Origin: Prunus persica | Taxonomy: Eukaryota; Streptophyta; Magnoliopsida; Rosales; Rosaceae | Reading direction: 5' to 3' | Assembly (NCBI RefSeq): GCF_000346465.2 | Contig: NC_034015.1 | Coordinates: 21,576,462-21,640,461, forward strand | DNA length: 64,000 nt | In this document: positions 23,493 through 34,299 of the stretch, piece after piece | Position numbering within the stretch: the stretch's first letter is position 1 | How the letters are laid out: each line of letters begins with the position of its first letter | Notes under the pieces: model-generated | Database searches by the model: none | Told to the model about the DNA's origin: nothing | The model's input: the letters and a program-made list of their open reading frames with translations, nothing else | Translations under genes and position numbers: made by a program

Positions 23493-24190
23493 GTATAGCT
23501 GCCCGGCTATACTTGGTTTTATTGATGTTTCAAAAAAAATAGTATAGCCGCACGGCTATACCTATTTCGACACGTGGCCTTCTATCCGCTAGGATGGTTT
23601 CTTTTTTTAAAAAATAGTATAGCCGGACGGCTATACTCGGTTTTTCCTTTTTTTGCTTTTAAAAACAGTATAGCCGTTCGGCTATACTCTTTATTCGGTT
23701 TTATTCCAAAAATAGTATAGCCGACCGGCTGTACTTGTTTTGACACGTAGGCTCTTTAAAGATGGGCGGCCCCTTTTTAAAAAAAAAATATAGTATAGCC
23801 GTGCGGCTATACGTATGTTGATACGTGGCCCCTCTTCGATATGCGGTGGGCTCCTTGCTGCTGGACGGGACCTTTTTTTCTTTTAAAAAAAGTATAGCCG
23901 CGCGGCTATACGCGTGTTTTTTATAAATAGTATAGCCGCCTGGCTCTACCGGTTTTTCTGTTTTTTTTTAAAAATAGTATAGCGTCTCGGCTATAAGCAT
24001 TTTGACACGTTTCGCTATGCAGGTCCTTTTTGTATATGTAAATAGTATAGCCGTCCGGCGATACTCTGCGTTATTCTGATTTTTTTAAAATAGTATAGCC
24101 GGGCGGCCATACTTATTTTGACACATGGCACCTAATCACTAGGTGGTCATCGCTTTTTTATTTAAAAATAGTATAGCCGCTCGGCTATAC
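23493..24190. repeat. Array 2 of 20 bp palindromes, GTATAGCCG-NN-CGGCTATAC
   Basis: Twelve units lie at 23493, 23542, 23617, 23668, 23715, 23793, 23892, 23930, 23977, 24045, 24093 and 24171, with a decayed thirteenth near 24211. The centres are CC, CA, GA, TT, AC, TG, CG, CC, CT, TC, GG and CT. Most arms are perfect; five units carry arm substitutions. Spacers again include TTCGACACGTGGCC, TTGACACGTAGG, GATACGTGGCCCC and TTGACACATGGC. The array ends by running into a chitinase fragment at about 24222. It is separated from array 1 by about 2 kb that holds another chitinase pseudogene. Confidence 0.9.
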
Positions 24191-24221
24191 GCAGATGATT
24201 CTAAAAAATAGTATAGGCACC

Positions 24222-24655
24222 CGGGATTCTGGGATCACTGATTGGCTTCAGGCAGGTGTGCCTCCAAAAACGATTGCATTTTGCACCAGCCAGTGGAATG
24301 GCAGTACCACCGGATGGATCAGCGGGTTACAACCTAATCAAGGCATATATAGCTGAGAATGGTGCACCAACTGTGTTTAATTCTACACTTGTTATGGACT
24401 ATTCCTATACTGGGAAGACTTGGATTGGTTATGATGATAGGCAGAGTATCACTACCAAAGTTTTGTATGCTAAGCGAAAAGGACTACTGGGATCCATGTC
24501 CATGTCAATTGGACTCTTTCAGATGCAGGTATGTATTCAACTAAGCATTTAAAAGCTTCCCAATCATGTTTTTCATCATTATTAATTGTACTGATGATGC
24601 CTAATGTGTGTTAAATTTGTTTGCAGCTTCATGCGCATGGGGAGCATAGGGCCAC
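24222..24655 (+). pseudogene. Class V chitinase pseudogene, 3' fragment
   Basis: The fragment begins abruptly at the edge of palindrome array 2 with sequence corresponding to SGITDWLQAGVPPKTIAF. It skips the GLPFYGYAW segment and continues APASGMAVPPDGSAGYNLIKAYIAENGAPTVF in frame to WIGYDD. The strand after GLLG, normally YFAWNVG, is deleted. A splice donor (CAGGTATGTATT, about 24527) and the acceptor TTTGCAG (24621-24627) precede the last exon. With no N-terminal half and no catalytic motif it is dead. Confidence 0.8.
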
Positions 24656-25277
24656 TACTTTTCCTACCAGAAGATGATGTGATTTGCTTTCTCCACAATC
24701 AGACCAAATGCTGATGCTAATTAGGCAGAAAGAAGACATTTCATTCATTTGGTATTCAGCCAAATCAGGCCAGTTACCTATTGTTCTCCATCAACAAACA
24801 TATTAATGATAAAGTTGTAATCCCATTCGCATTTGTTTTTCTTTCTTCTTTTCCTTTTTTATGATAACGAGTAGTGGAAAATAGCAGAACATGGCTGAAA
24901 AATATCCTCGTGTGATGAGAAAATGATTTGAGATAGATCAACAATTACTTGAATGAGTTGGTTTTGCACTTGCATCAACTAGGTTGATATAATTCTGATT
25001 CTGAGCCCAAGATAGTTTGTTTAATTTAATATTTGATTTTGAATTTCCGGTGAAAACACGGCTAGGCTAGCGACATGCATTTTTTAAGTTGGAATCGAAG
25101 TCTACATGACATTAATGGAAGAATAAACAGAAATTGGAAATCTTATTGTTTATCTGGTCGATTAGTCTTATTGCAAGTAACAGCTCTATCTGGATACAGA
25201 GCGTGGGCTTATTTTATGTAATTAACCAACCCTAAAACGTAGATGTATCATATCAGCAGTAACTGTAATCTTTGTGC
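24656..25277. other. Intergenic between converging chitinase loci
   Basis: I see nothing beyond AT-rich sequence and the 3' flanks of the two chitinase loci. Confidence 0.5.
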
Positions 25278-26565
25278 TCATCCCCATGTGCTTGAAGCTG
25301 CAAGAAGGAAAAACAAAAAAAATCATATAGTTAAATCAATCAACAGTAATTAGTGCCACTAAACAAATAGTTATCGTCTTGTTCAGCCAAAAACTACACA
25401 ACCACATATTGTATTATTGAATTTAGAAGAATTAAATTCATATATATTATGCAAATTACTGGTGTTGTTACTAACCTGTTTGAGAAAGAGCCCAATTACT
25501 GTTGTCAGCACCAACATGCCACGCAAAGTAACCAAGAAGCCCTTTTGTTACCTTGGCATATGAAACCTTTGCAGAGATGCTCTGCGTATCATCATAACCA
25601 ATCCATGTTGTTCCTGAGTAGCAATAGTTTGTAACAACCGTGGCATTGTACACTGTTTGTGCCCCATTCTGGCTTATGAAATTTCTTATTTGGTTGTAGC
25701 CTTGATCCCCGTATTGCCCTATAGCCGATCCATTAGCAGGAGCATAAAGGCCATGGTTATTCGCGTTCAATAAACGCCATGCGTAGCCATAAAAGGGAAG
25801 GCCTAGCACTATCTTTTTGGCAGCCAAACCTGCTTGAATCCAGGATGTGATACCAGCATTCCCGCTAACCTGACTGTTGTACAATGCTGCAGGTGGTCCG
25901 GTGTTGTTTGGGGACCAACCAGGGCCGTAGAAGTCATAAGCCATGACATTGATCCAGTCTAAACTGTTTGATATGGCCTGGAAGGGGTAATTTATGGTGT
26001 AGTAATCTGCAGAGCGAAAGACAGCGGCGGCTAAAAGCAAAGCAGTCTTGCCAGAGGCCTTGGACTCATTGGCCACGGCAGCTCGCCACTCGGTGAGAAG
26101 GCTGCCCAAGTTGGTCATCTCAGTGGTGGAGGATGGATATTCCCAGTCGAGGTCCAGGCCGTGGAAGTTGTAAGACCTTGCTAACGTGATGGAGGAGTTA
26201 ATGAATGATTTGCGCCGGCTGGCTTGGCTGGCCATTGCCGCAAAGGTTGCTGGATTAGCATTTCCTCCGCCAATGGATAAGAGGGTTTTCACTGCAGGGT
26301 TGTTTTTTTGTACTGTTTGTGTGAAGCTTGAGAAGGGGGCTGAGTTTGAGGAAGAAACGGTGACTTGGTAAGTGTCGGAATTAAGATCAGCAAATGCGCA
26401 AAATAGATGAGTGAAAAGGCTGGAATTTATGCTGGAGGCTGGGAAGCCACTGTCAGGAAACCAGTAAGCGCCCTTAACCACAGTTTGGCCGGTTGAGAAG
26501 CTGAGTTGGGCAAGGAAAATGAGACCCGAAAGAAGGATCAATGGAAGTGTTAACTTGGAAGACAT
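25278..26565 (-). CDS. Secreted class V chitinase (GH18), intact
   Basis: Exon 1 runs 26565-25476 and a 20-base last exon runs 25297-25278 (stop TGA). Together they encode 369 residues. The signal peptide (LPLILLSGLIFLAQLSF) is followed by the mature start TVVKGAYWF. The GH18 barrel carries the second-strand motif SIGGG, the catalytic motif GLDLDWEYP with all three acidic residues, MAYDFYGPGW, and WIGYDD. It should hydrolyse beta-1,4 GlcNAc polymers in the apoplast or vacuole, a defence-related role known for the family. It is the only copy of the secreted type in the window without lesions. The tiny last exon is shared by the pseudogenes, which confirms the gene structure. Confidence 0.93.
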
Positions 26566-26627
26566 TGCAGCAAATGGATGAAAGAGGAAATGGTTCTTGC
26601 TTGCTGATTGTTATGACGATCTTTTAT

Positions 26628-26640
26628 GTGTATATATACA
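26628..26640 (-). promoter_or_regulatory. Likely TATA box of the class V chitinase
   Basis: TGTATATATACA lies about 65-75 bp upstream of the chitinase ATG on the minus strand, a suitable distance for a short 5' leader. Confidence 0.45.
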
Positions 26641-26686
26641 CACAACACAACACAAGATGATGCAAAGTTGCGTGTAAAATTATATA

Positions 26687-26719
26687 TTGGACTTTGGACT
26701 TTGGACTTTGGACTTTGGA
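26687..26719. repeat. Short tandem repeat, 7 bp unit TTGGACT
   Basis: Four complete copies and part of a fifth lie about 120-155 bp upstream of the chitinase start. Confidence 0.85.
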
Positions 26720-27441
26720 GAAAGAAAGTTGCATTAAGAGACTTTTGTGCGGTGCTATTGGCGTAGATTGCCAAACATATCAAGTTCTTGAGTTTTGACT
26801 AATTTTTGCCGATTGGTAATGACGTATGTAGTGTATAAACATCAAATACATTGGTAAGAAACTGATTCTTATCCACAATGTGAACATCTTTATTCATCCA
26901 AAAGTAGGAGTTAGAGGGATCTTAACTTATAAGATATAGTTGACATCTCCTAAGTTGCTATTTATAACCCTTATAAATTATAATGGCCTACTTGAAAGAT
27001 TGGACTTTAGACTGGCATCCCTTCTGGTTAGGGAGGTCCAAAACCCAAATGTTGTAGTCCATGGTGCTATTATGTACACATTTGCTTCTTCTGCAAGGGG
27101 TTATAATTCAAGTGATTAGGATGTACCCCTTCTCCATTCAAAGTTCTACGTTCCTTCTTCAATATTACTTGTATTAAAAAAATTAAAATTAAAATTAAAT
27201 AATTGCTTTTTCTTTTGTGTTTCTTTAAACATGTGAAAGTCCACCCCAAAAAAAAAAAGCACGTGAAGTACATGATAACGTGCACGTGCAGTATGTGCTC
27301 CTAATCGGTTGGACCCACAAATAAATCCAACGGTTCCAAAAGATTGCCGCTGCCACGTGAACGATCGATCTCACGGATTCAACAATTAAGTTGACGTTGG
27401 TACACGCGGGAGAGATAGCGAGACTAGACTCTAGAGAGGTA
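26720..27441. other. Intergenic between the divergent chitinase and phosphoesterase genes
   Basis: This is the shared upstream region of two divergently transcribed genes. I see no coding sequence. CACGTG-type words near 27259-27290 and CCACGTG near 27353 could be G-boxes for either gene. Confidence 0.4.
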
Positions 27442-30400
27442 ATGCTAAGCACGTTGGTACACGCTCCCACCGTGTGTTCTCCCTCCGGTTCGCCTCCCAA
27501 CCCTTTGTCCAAGCACATCGCCACACGCGCCTCCATGGCCACCGCCTCAGCTCGTAGCTCAGCTCGAATAGCAATTGTCGGCGACGTCGTAAGGCTCTCT
27601 CTTTCTTTCTGTATGTGTGTGGATTTTTGAAACCGTGCCCTGGCCTGCTGATTCTTTTTATAGACAAATTCGTTTTGTTTGCTTCTCAAATTTCACCTTT
27701 TTATTATTATTTTGGCTTCTGAAGCATGATCAGTGGAATCTAGAAGAAGATACGAAGGCACTTGAACTGCTGCAGGTGTGCATTTCCCTCTATATTTTCT
27801 TCTACTGTAAAAGATATAATCTTTAGTTATTTGGGAGATAAATATATAGAGTAAATTTCGTGGTTAACTTTAGAAGGAGTTTGATTTTGATTTGCCTTGG
27901 CTTGGCTAAGGCTGTGCTGGAGTTATGTTTAGCTAAGCTTTTTAAGATGTATTAGCATTTGTTTGGCCAAGCTCGAGTTTGAGCTGAAATTTGAGGTTTC
28001 AGAGTCTTTTTACAAGTAGAAACTTTGAACTAAAATTGGACAGGATTTGTAGGTATTGAAAGTTTGTAGTTTGGGGCACTATTATACACGCCCGTCTGCA
28101 ATCACGAGCAGCACTTGTTTGAATGCTTGAAATATAAGTTCTTTTTTGTTATTGATTTTGTGTTTCTTGTTGTAGTTATACACTTTTTTTTTTTACGTTT
28201 TTATCAAAAAGTTGTATTTCCTACAAAGAAATCTAATATGAGTTTATAACTTTATTGAACTGCAGCCCGATTTGGTTCTTTTTACAGGCAGGTTCCATTC
28301 TCCCTGACTATTCATCTACCTATTGTTTTTCGGTGCTTCTCACTTTCGATTTTCAGCTCCTTCACTTTCTTTTGTTTCCGCATTGGTTACTAAGCTACTT
28401 TAGCATATACAAAAGAGATCTCGGTTCATGGTTGACATCGCACCGGCACACACCACATTTGTCATTTGCATGTTTGATAAATTCATGACATGCCCTTAAG
28501 TGTTGTAAAGGTTAAGATAAATAAGTTATCAGAAAAAAACTAAATCAAATTTAGACACTTAGCCATCTGTGATCTAAATTGATTTCTTGTTTCTGCATTA
28601 GCGTAGTCGGTTATTTGTTTTATGTAAACCTATAGTTGGTCTGTTTTTGTTCAGGTGATTTTGGTGAAGAGAACGTTGAACTCGTTCAGAGCGTTGCAAA
28701 GCTCGGATTTGCTAAAGCAGTTATTCTGGGAAACCATGATGCCTGGCATACAAAACAGTTTTCTGGAAAGTAAGTTCTGGATAGTGTTTCCATATGTTTG
28801 AATAGTCTTTAATTCTTAATTCATGTAGTCACACAGCCTAGTATAGTCAAGCATGTAACTATTAATATGGTGAGTTTAGAGTGTACCTCAACTGATCTAT
28901 CTATCCCTTCACTCCCGCCCCACCCCTATTCTGTCTGCCTCTGCATCATCAAGAATGTTGATGTAATTCTAATTCCGAGTTTATGATAATCTGGTTAATT
29001 TGATATTTTAATTTTGAATATCAGGAAAAAAGATGGCGTTCAACTTCAGCTAGAATGGTGAGCTTGTCTTATCTTCATGATTGTCAAACATTCTGAAATT
29101 ACCATTTGTGTTACATCTTTTTTTATCAGTTATTACTTGTCATTCACATTAAAAGATAGTATTTTTCCTGTTATACTACATTTATATCAATTCAATGAAT
29201 TCGCAGTTGCATACAGATGTCATGGTTGCCAATGAAATATTTTATTGTTTTAATTGTTTTTCCTTGTTTTGCAATGCGTTGAAAATGTTAGAGTGCAGAA
29301 TGTATCCGACACAAGTTTTTCAATCATGCTCTTTATGATTTTCCTTTTAAAAACCAAATTCCCCAGAATTTGAGGATTCTTTTGCATACGCTAATGCCAA
29401 CTATAGTATTCCAGTCCTTTTCATAGATTGGTGAAGATTGTGTCATATTGATTGGCTTTCAAAGTTAATTTCCAACTGCTTCCAGGGAACCAAAAGAAGC
29501 TCAAATTTGGTCAGAGGAGAGATTTTAGTTTGACATGAGATGATATCGCTAGTAAACCAGGCTGAAATGGACATTAATGAACAAAATCAGGTCAAACAGT
29601 TCCAACAGTCCTAAATGATGGAACGTTGGGTGACCGAATTATTTACATTTGGAAGGCCACATGTTATTCTTACGTTGTTGCAGCTGCAAGTTAATTGTGT
29701 TGTTAAGTGATAATACTTGTAATGCTCAGTCTTGGCGAGGAGCATGTAGCTTATCGGCGTTTGGACTTTCCTTTGGTAAAACTGAGCGTTGTTGGTGGGC
29801 GACCGTTTTCTTGTGGGGGACAGCAGTTGTTTCGGGCAAAGCTTCTGTCTGCGAGGTGTGTAATGGTTTTAGCAGCTGTTGATTAAACATGAAACTAGAG
29901 TTTTATCAATTTTCTTGGCCTCTTATCCAAAAATTGTAACCATTTTTCATGATACTATGTATGGGTCACATATATGATGGAAAATTCATCAGAAAAACAT
30001 TGTGTTCTCCTCAATGATGGCCTAAATTATGTGTTGAAACAACCTTTTAGGTATGGGGTCCAAGACATGGATGGAAGTGCTAAGAGAATATGCAAAGCAG
30101 CTTTGGGTGCTCCAGAGGACCATTTAGTCATACTTCTTGCACATAATGGCCCCACAGGTTTATCAGTCTGCTCTGCTGAAATAAATCGTAATCTGGCATT
30201 TTAGGGAAATTTTGTTACTTCATGTAAATGCAAATTTCTGAGTTCACTATTTGTGCAGGTCTTGGTTCTAACTCGGATGACATATGCGGAAAAGATTGGG
30301 TGTATGGAGGCGGAGACCATGGTGACCCAGGTAATAATTAAGCTATTGACTCTACATTGGTGTGCATCTCTACGTTTAGGTTGCCAACCCCATAAAGGCA

Positions 30401-30998
30401 TGATCCGAACTTCTTCAGTGAATCACTGAAAGGGTTTGTGTTATTTTTGTAAACTTAGTTTTACACGTTAAATTGATGTCACTTCCTACTGGGTCTTTTG
30501 GGTTGCTGCATGTGACTGGTGACTCGACGAATCTAAGAGTCTGGTTATGGAAAGGAGGCGAGTTACGTCCTTCGTGTGATTTGTTCATCTATATTAAGAT
30601 GTAATAACATGAACACTTGTTCTTCTGGTGCAGATCTAGCACAAGCTCTGTCCCTCTTAAAAGAGACGGGAAAAATCTGTGGCCCATTGGTAGTGTTTGG
30701 TCACATGCATAAACAGCTAGCAGATGGAAATGGTCTTCGGAAAATGATAGTGGTTGGAGCTGACAACACTATATACCTGAATGGGGCCATTGTTCCGAGG
30801 GTTAAGAGACTAAATGATGAATTCGTGAATAAAGAACCCCATCTTTCAACACCAGAGTCCTGTGGCACCATCCGTGCCTTCACTATAGTGGAGATTGTGG
30901 ACGGAGCAGTAGATAAAATTGTTGAAAGTTGGGTTTCAGTTGTCGGCGATAGGATCACATTGGAAGAGGAGCACATGTTATTCAACAGCGCCCATTAG
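27442..30998 (+). CDS. Calcineurin-like metallophosphoesterase, cyanobacterial TIGR04168-like
   Basis: Nine exons join in frame: 27442 (or 27535)-27598, 27725-27775, 28266-28287, 28655-28769, 29025-29057, 29730-29855, 30051-30157, 30259-30330 and 30634-30998. The metal-ligand motifs of the phosphoesterase fold appear in order: GDVHDQ, FTGDFG, GNHDAW, AHNGPTG and GHMHKQ. Two metal ions would be held by the Asp, Asn and His residues. The substrate is unknown. The ATG at 27535 starts MATASARSS, directly before the first beta strand. An in-frame ATG at 27442 would add 31 residues rich in Ser, Thr and Pro that could be a plastid transit peptide. The third exon is only 22 bases, and its downstream intron needs a GC donor (CAG|GCAGGT at 28288) to keep TGDFG intact. 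Confidence is high for the family, lower for the start. Confidence 0.85.
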
Positions 30999-33800
30999 AT
31001 TTCTCTGGTTTTGATTTTAGTATTATCCATATTTGTATGTATGGAAGTAGGTTATCTGTCCACAATGTCCTGAGTTAAAGGAAAATAGTTGTTTAACACT
31101 GTTGGATGTATATGCTATTAGGTTTCCAAACAAAACAAATCAAGTTTGTATGAACATGAAACTCATTTCTATAAAATCTTACTTATGTCTCAATTTCATT
31201 AAAAATAATCAAAGCAAGCACAAGCACAGGAGCATTGGCATTCTATTGCTATTTAGTTTGCCAAACTTGATCAAATTCAATGTTGGATGATGTTGGTTGG
31301 CGCTCAATGACCTTTTCAGTCTGAGAGTTCCTCAACGTGCCAAAACTAGTTGTTCTTCCCAATGCAAGTAATGAAAAACTGACCTGTATGGATTTTACCT
31401 TTTGTGGACCCCTTGTGTTATAATTTCAGTAGATTATTGAGGGAGGCAAGGCAAATGTATGATGTGGTTGGTAAAGAATCTCAAGCCGTGCCTTTTGGTT
31501 GCCTGAGATAACCAATTTTTCGCTGATTTGATGGCCACCATTAGCAAAGGAACCTTTTGTTTCCCCTTTGATCTGTTAATCAAACTTAATTAACTTGAAA
31601 ACTGATCAACCATTTCATAAATTTCCTCAATTTTGCAATTATTTCAAGCAAGTGATGGCACAGAACACAAATGATGCTCTTTCTTCTTTATTTTTTTCGT
31701 TTGTTTTCTTATCAACATCTTATTATTGCATTTCTCCCTTTTCCCTTTGCTTAGTGCACATTTTCCAAGCAATCTTTGCTTTATTGACCCAAATTTCTTT
31801 TCCTTGGTTAGTGCACAGAATTAAGACTTACCCTAAACCTTTGGCTGTACTATTCACTTTACTTATTGACTGTTATTGGTCCAAAATCACTCAATTACTC
31901 ATAATTTGTCAACTTCAGTCCTAATCATAGTCAACTAACCATAGGGATTAACTTCAATGAGATGATAATTATCAAATTTGTAAAAGGAGGCCATATTATT
32001 GCGATATATAAATACATCTTTCAGTTCATTGATTTGGTCCCCCAAGCTTAAAGCACAAGGTCCCCTACTCTACTGCTAAAGGCCAGTCAACTCATTTCTT
32101 GATGACATCCCCCAGCTGGGCCATTTCAATTCAAAGAAACTATTATCATTGTGCAGAGCAGGACCCAGCAAAAAATAAGAAATACATTTATCTCATCTCA
32201 AACTCACAATTAAGTTATTAACCATTAATTTTTTTCTCTAAATGCTTTTAAAAATTCTGAAATTTCTATGTTTGATCTAAAGGTTTTTACTTTTTTTTTT
32301 TTTTTTTTGTTTATCTGGAAATACACAGAAGTAGCTATTATTGGACCTACTCCATAATCACCTAAAGCAAGTTTGCCCTGTGAATTGAAAATGGGAAAAT
32401 TCCCCCTGACTAGTTTGCCTTGTACCAATCATTAGATTATAATAATTTCAAGAGTCAGTAATAACAACTACAATCCTAGCTGAATACACCCCTAAATCCC
32501 AAAATTTCCCAACTTTCCACTTGTGATCTTCCCCTGTTTAGGCAAATCAATTTAGACCCCAAAAAAAAAAAAAAGGCTTAACCAAACTGTGAACTGATTT
32601 TCTTTTAGATTTATAATAAAATGACAGATGTAACATATGCTCCTTTTTATATAATAATACACAGAAAAAATTTAGTTGCAAATTTGCAATGGGAATAACA
32701 CCATTTTGATATTTCCGATCAATAATTCTATGTTACATAGAAATATTATTATATGTGTCATAACGTTATTAGTCGAGAATAACAAAAGAATGTTATTTCC
32801 GTTTCATAAAAGTCTTCCTCGATTCTGCATATATAGGTTATAATTCTAGGAACATAATTGATTTTGGATCTAAAACTAATAATAAGTGAGGAAAATGGGG
32901 GTTAAGTGGGTAATTTGGGTCAAAGCTTGTGGGGCGGGGCAGTTGTGAATTGACTGAATAAGAGAAAGGCAAACCAACCCAAGTGTCATATATTTTTTTG
33001 GCAAAACATTGGCTCAACAAAGCAAGCAAAATGAGGAATGTCAGACTCTGACATTTCTGCTCAACTTCTCCCTTTCTTCGAAGATCCTCGACAGTCTTTG
33101 ACCGAATCTCGCCCGTCCATCCGTCCACTTCCTTGTGATCTTCCCCTTCCCTTGTTATTTCTCGAAGAAAAAACGTTTTTCTTTAATTATAAAATACATA
33201 AATACATAACCAATTTTTGGTCGAATAAATACATAATTAACCACGGTTTATATATCATGTATATAGAGATTTTGTTTTACCAAATAATTTAACATGAAAC
33301 ATTACTGACCTAAGTCATAAATATTTTTGCTTTTATTTAGGATTTATGGTTAATTCAGATGTGTTAATTTAATATATATTTTTCCTTACGTAAACAGTGA
33401 TTATGAATAATCTAGTTTTGCAGCTGAAGGGTGAATAACTGAAAGTCATGAATTAATGATAATTATTTAATTTAATTATGTGAAAGTAGTGAATTCAACC
33501 GTCTTTATCAGTTTTTGAATTCAACCAATTTTCATTGATGTCCACAATTTATGTTGAGGGGCAAATATGACATTTGATATCTAGTTTTCCTGTCGAGAAG
33601 TTGTAACTTGTACATAACACATACATACGAATCACATCATCAACCAACCTCTTGTTTCTTGTTATTTACAAAATAACAACATACCTTTAAGTTATTCCCT
33701 TAGAGATAATAAAACTAAACTAAATTAAAGTATATACTTACAATAATAATAATCCTAATCATGATTCAAATTATTATTAATTATTAATTATTAATTATAA

Positions 33801-33850
<50 letters not shown>

Positions 33851-34299
33851 AGAAGAGAATACACGAGACAAGAGGAGATACAATAATAAGATGAAATGTG
33901 CGGATTCTGTGTTGAGATTCTCAGAGTGTTTCATCTTTGTTCCTCTCCAACAACATCATTTCCAGCTCACCCGCTTAGATCGGATCTATTTTCTGCCACC
34001 CCCCCCTGCCCTCCTCTTTCACCTTTAATTTCATCTGACGCCACCTGCTTTGCCTTTCCATCATCCCCAGTAAAAAAATTCACACAAACCAAAACCCCCA
34101 CCCCACCCCTCAAAAAATTAAACACCAAAAAGAAACAAGGGAAACCCCATTATTGGTTTTGGCTTTTAATTTCATAATGAACAACAACAACACAACCAAG
34201 CTCAGATAAAAAGGATTAAAAAAACTCAACCCCCCCACCATTTTAGCCTGAGCTCTGTTTCATGCCTGAACCACATATCCCAATTGGTGATCTGTGTTA
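30999..34299. other. Long intergenic region, AT-rich
   Basis: No gene is supported in 3.3 kb. The open frames (for example 31595-31924) lack family resemblance and reflect pyrimidine-rich sequence. An (AG)n run at 33804-33848 and purine-rich sequence to 33880 probably lie in or near the 5' leader of the next gene. Confidence 0.5.
33804..33848. repeat. (AG)n microsatellite
   Basis: About 22 dinucleotide repeats occur about 450 bp upstream of the alpha/beta hydrolase start. Confidence 0.95.

Noticed and set aside
21018..24190. CRISPR-like array
   Set aside because: The repeated unit is a palindrome with spacers of unequal, partly similar sequence in a plant nuclear genome, with no cas genes. 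It is a eukaryotic repeat.
27225..27689. 154-residue minus-strand open frame
   Set aside because: It is antisense to the first phosphoesterase exon and has no recognisable domain.
31595..31924. 109-residue hydrophobic open frame
   Set aside because: It is pyrimidine-rich non-coding sequence read as Phe, Leu and Ser. There are no motifs and no supporting exons.
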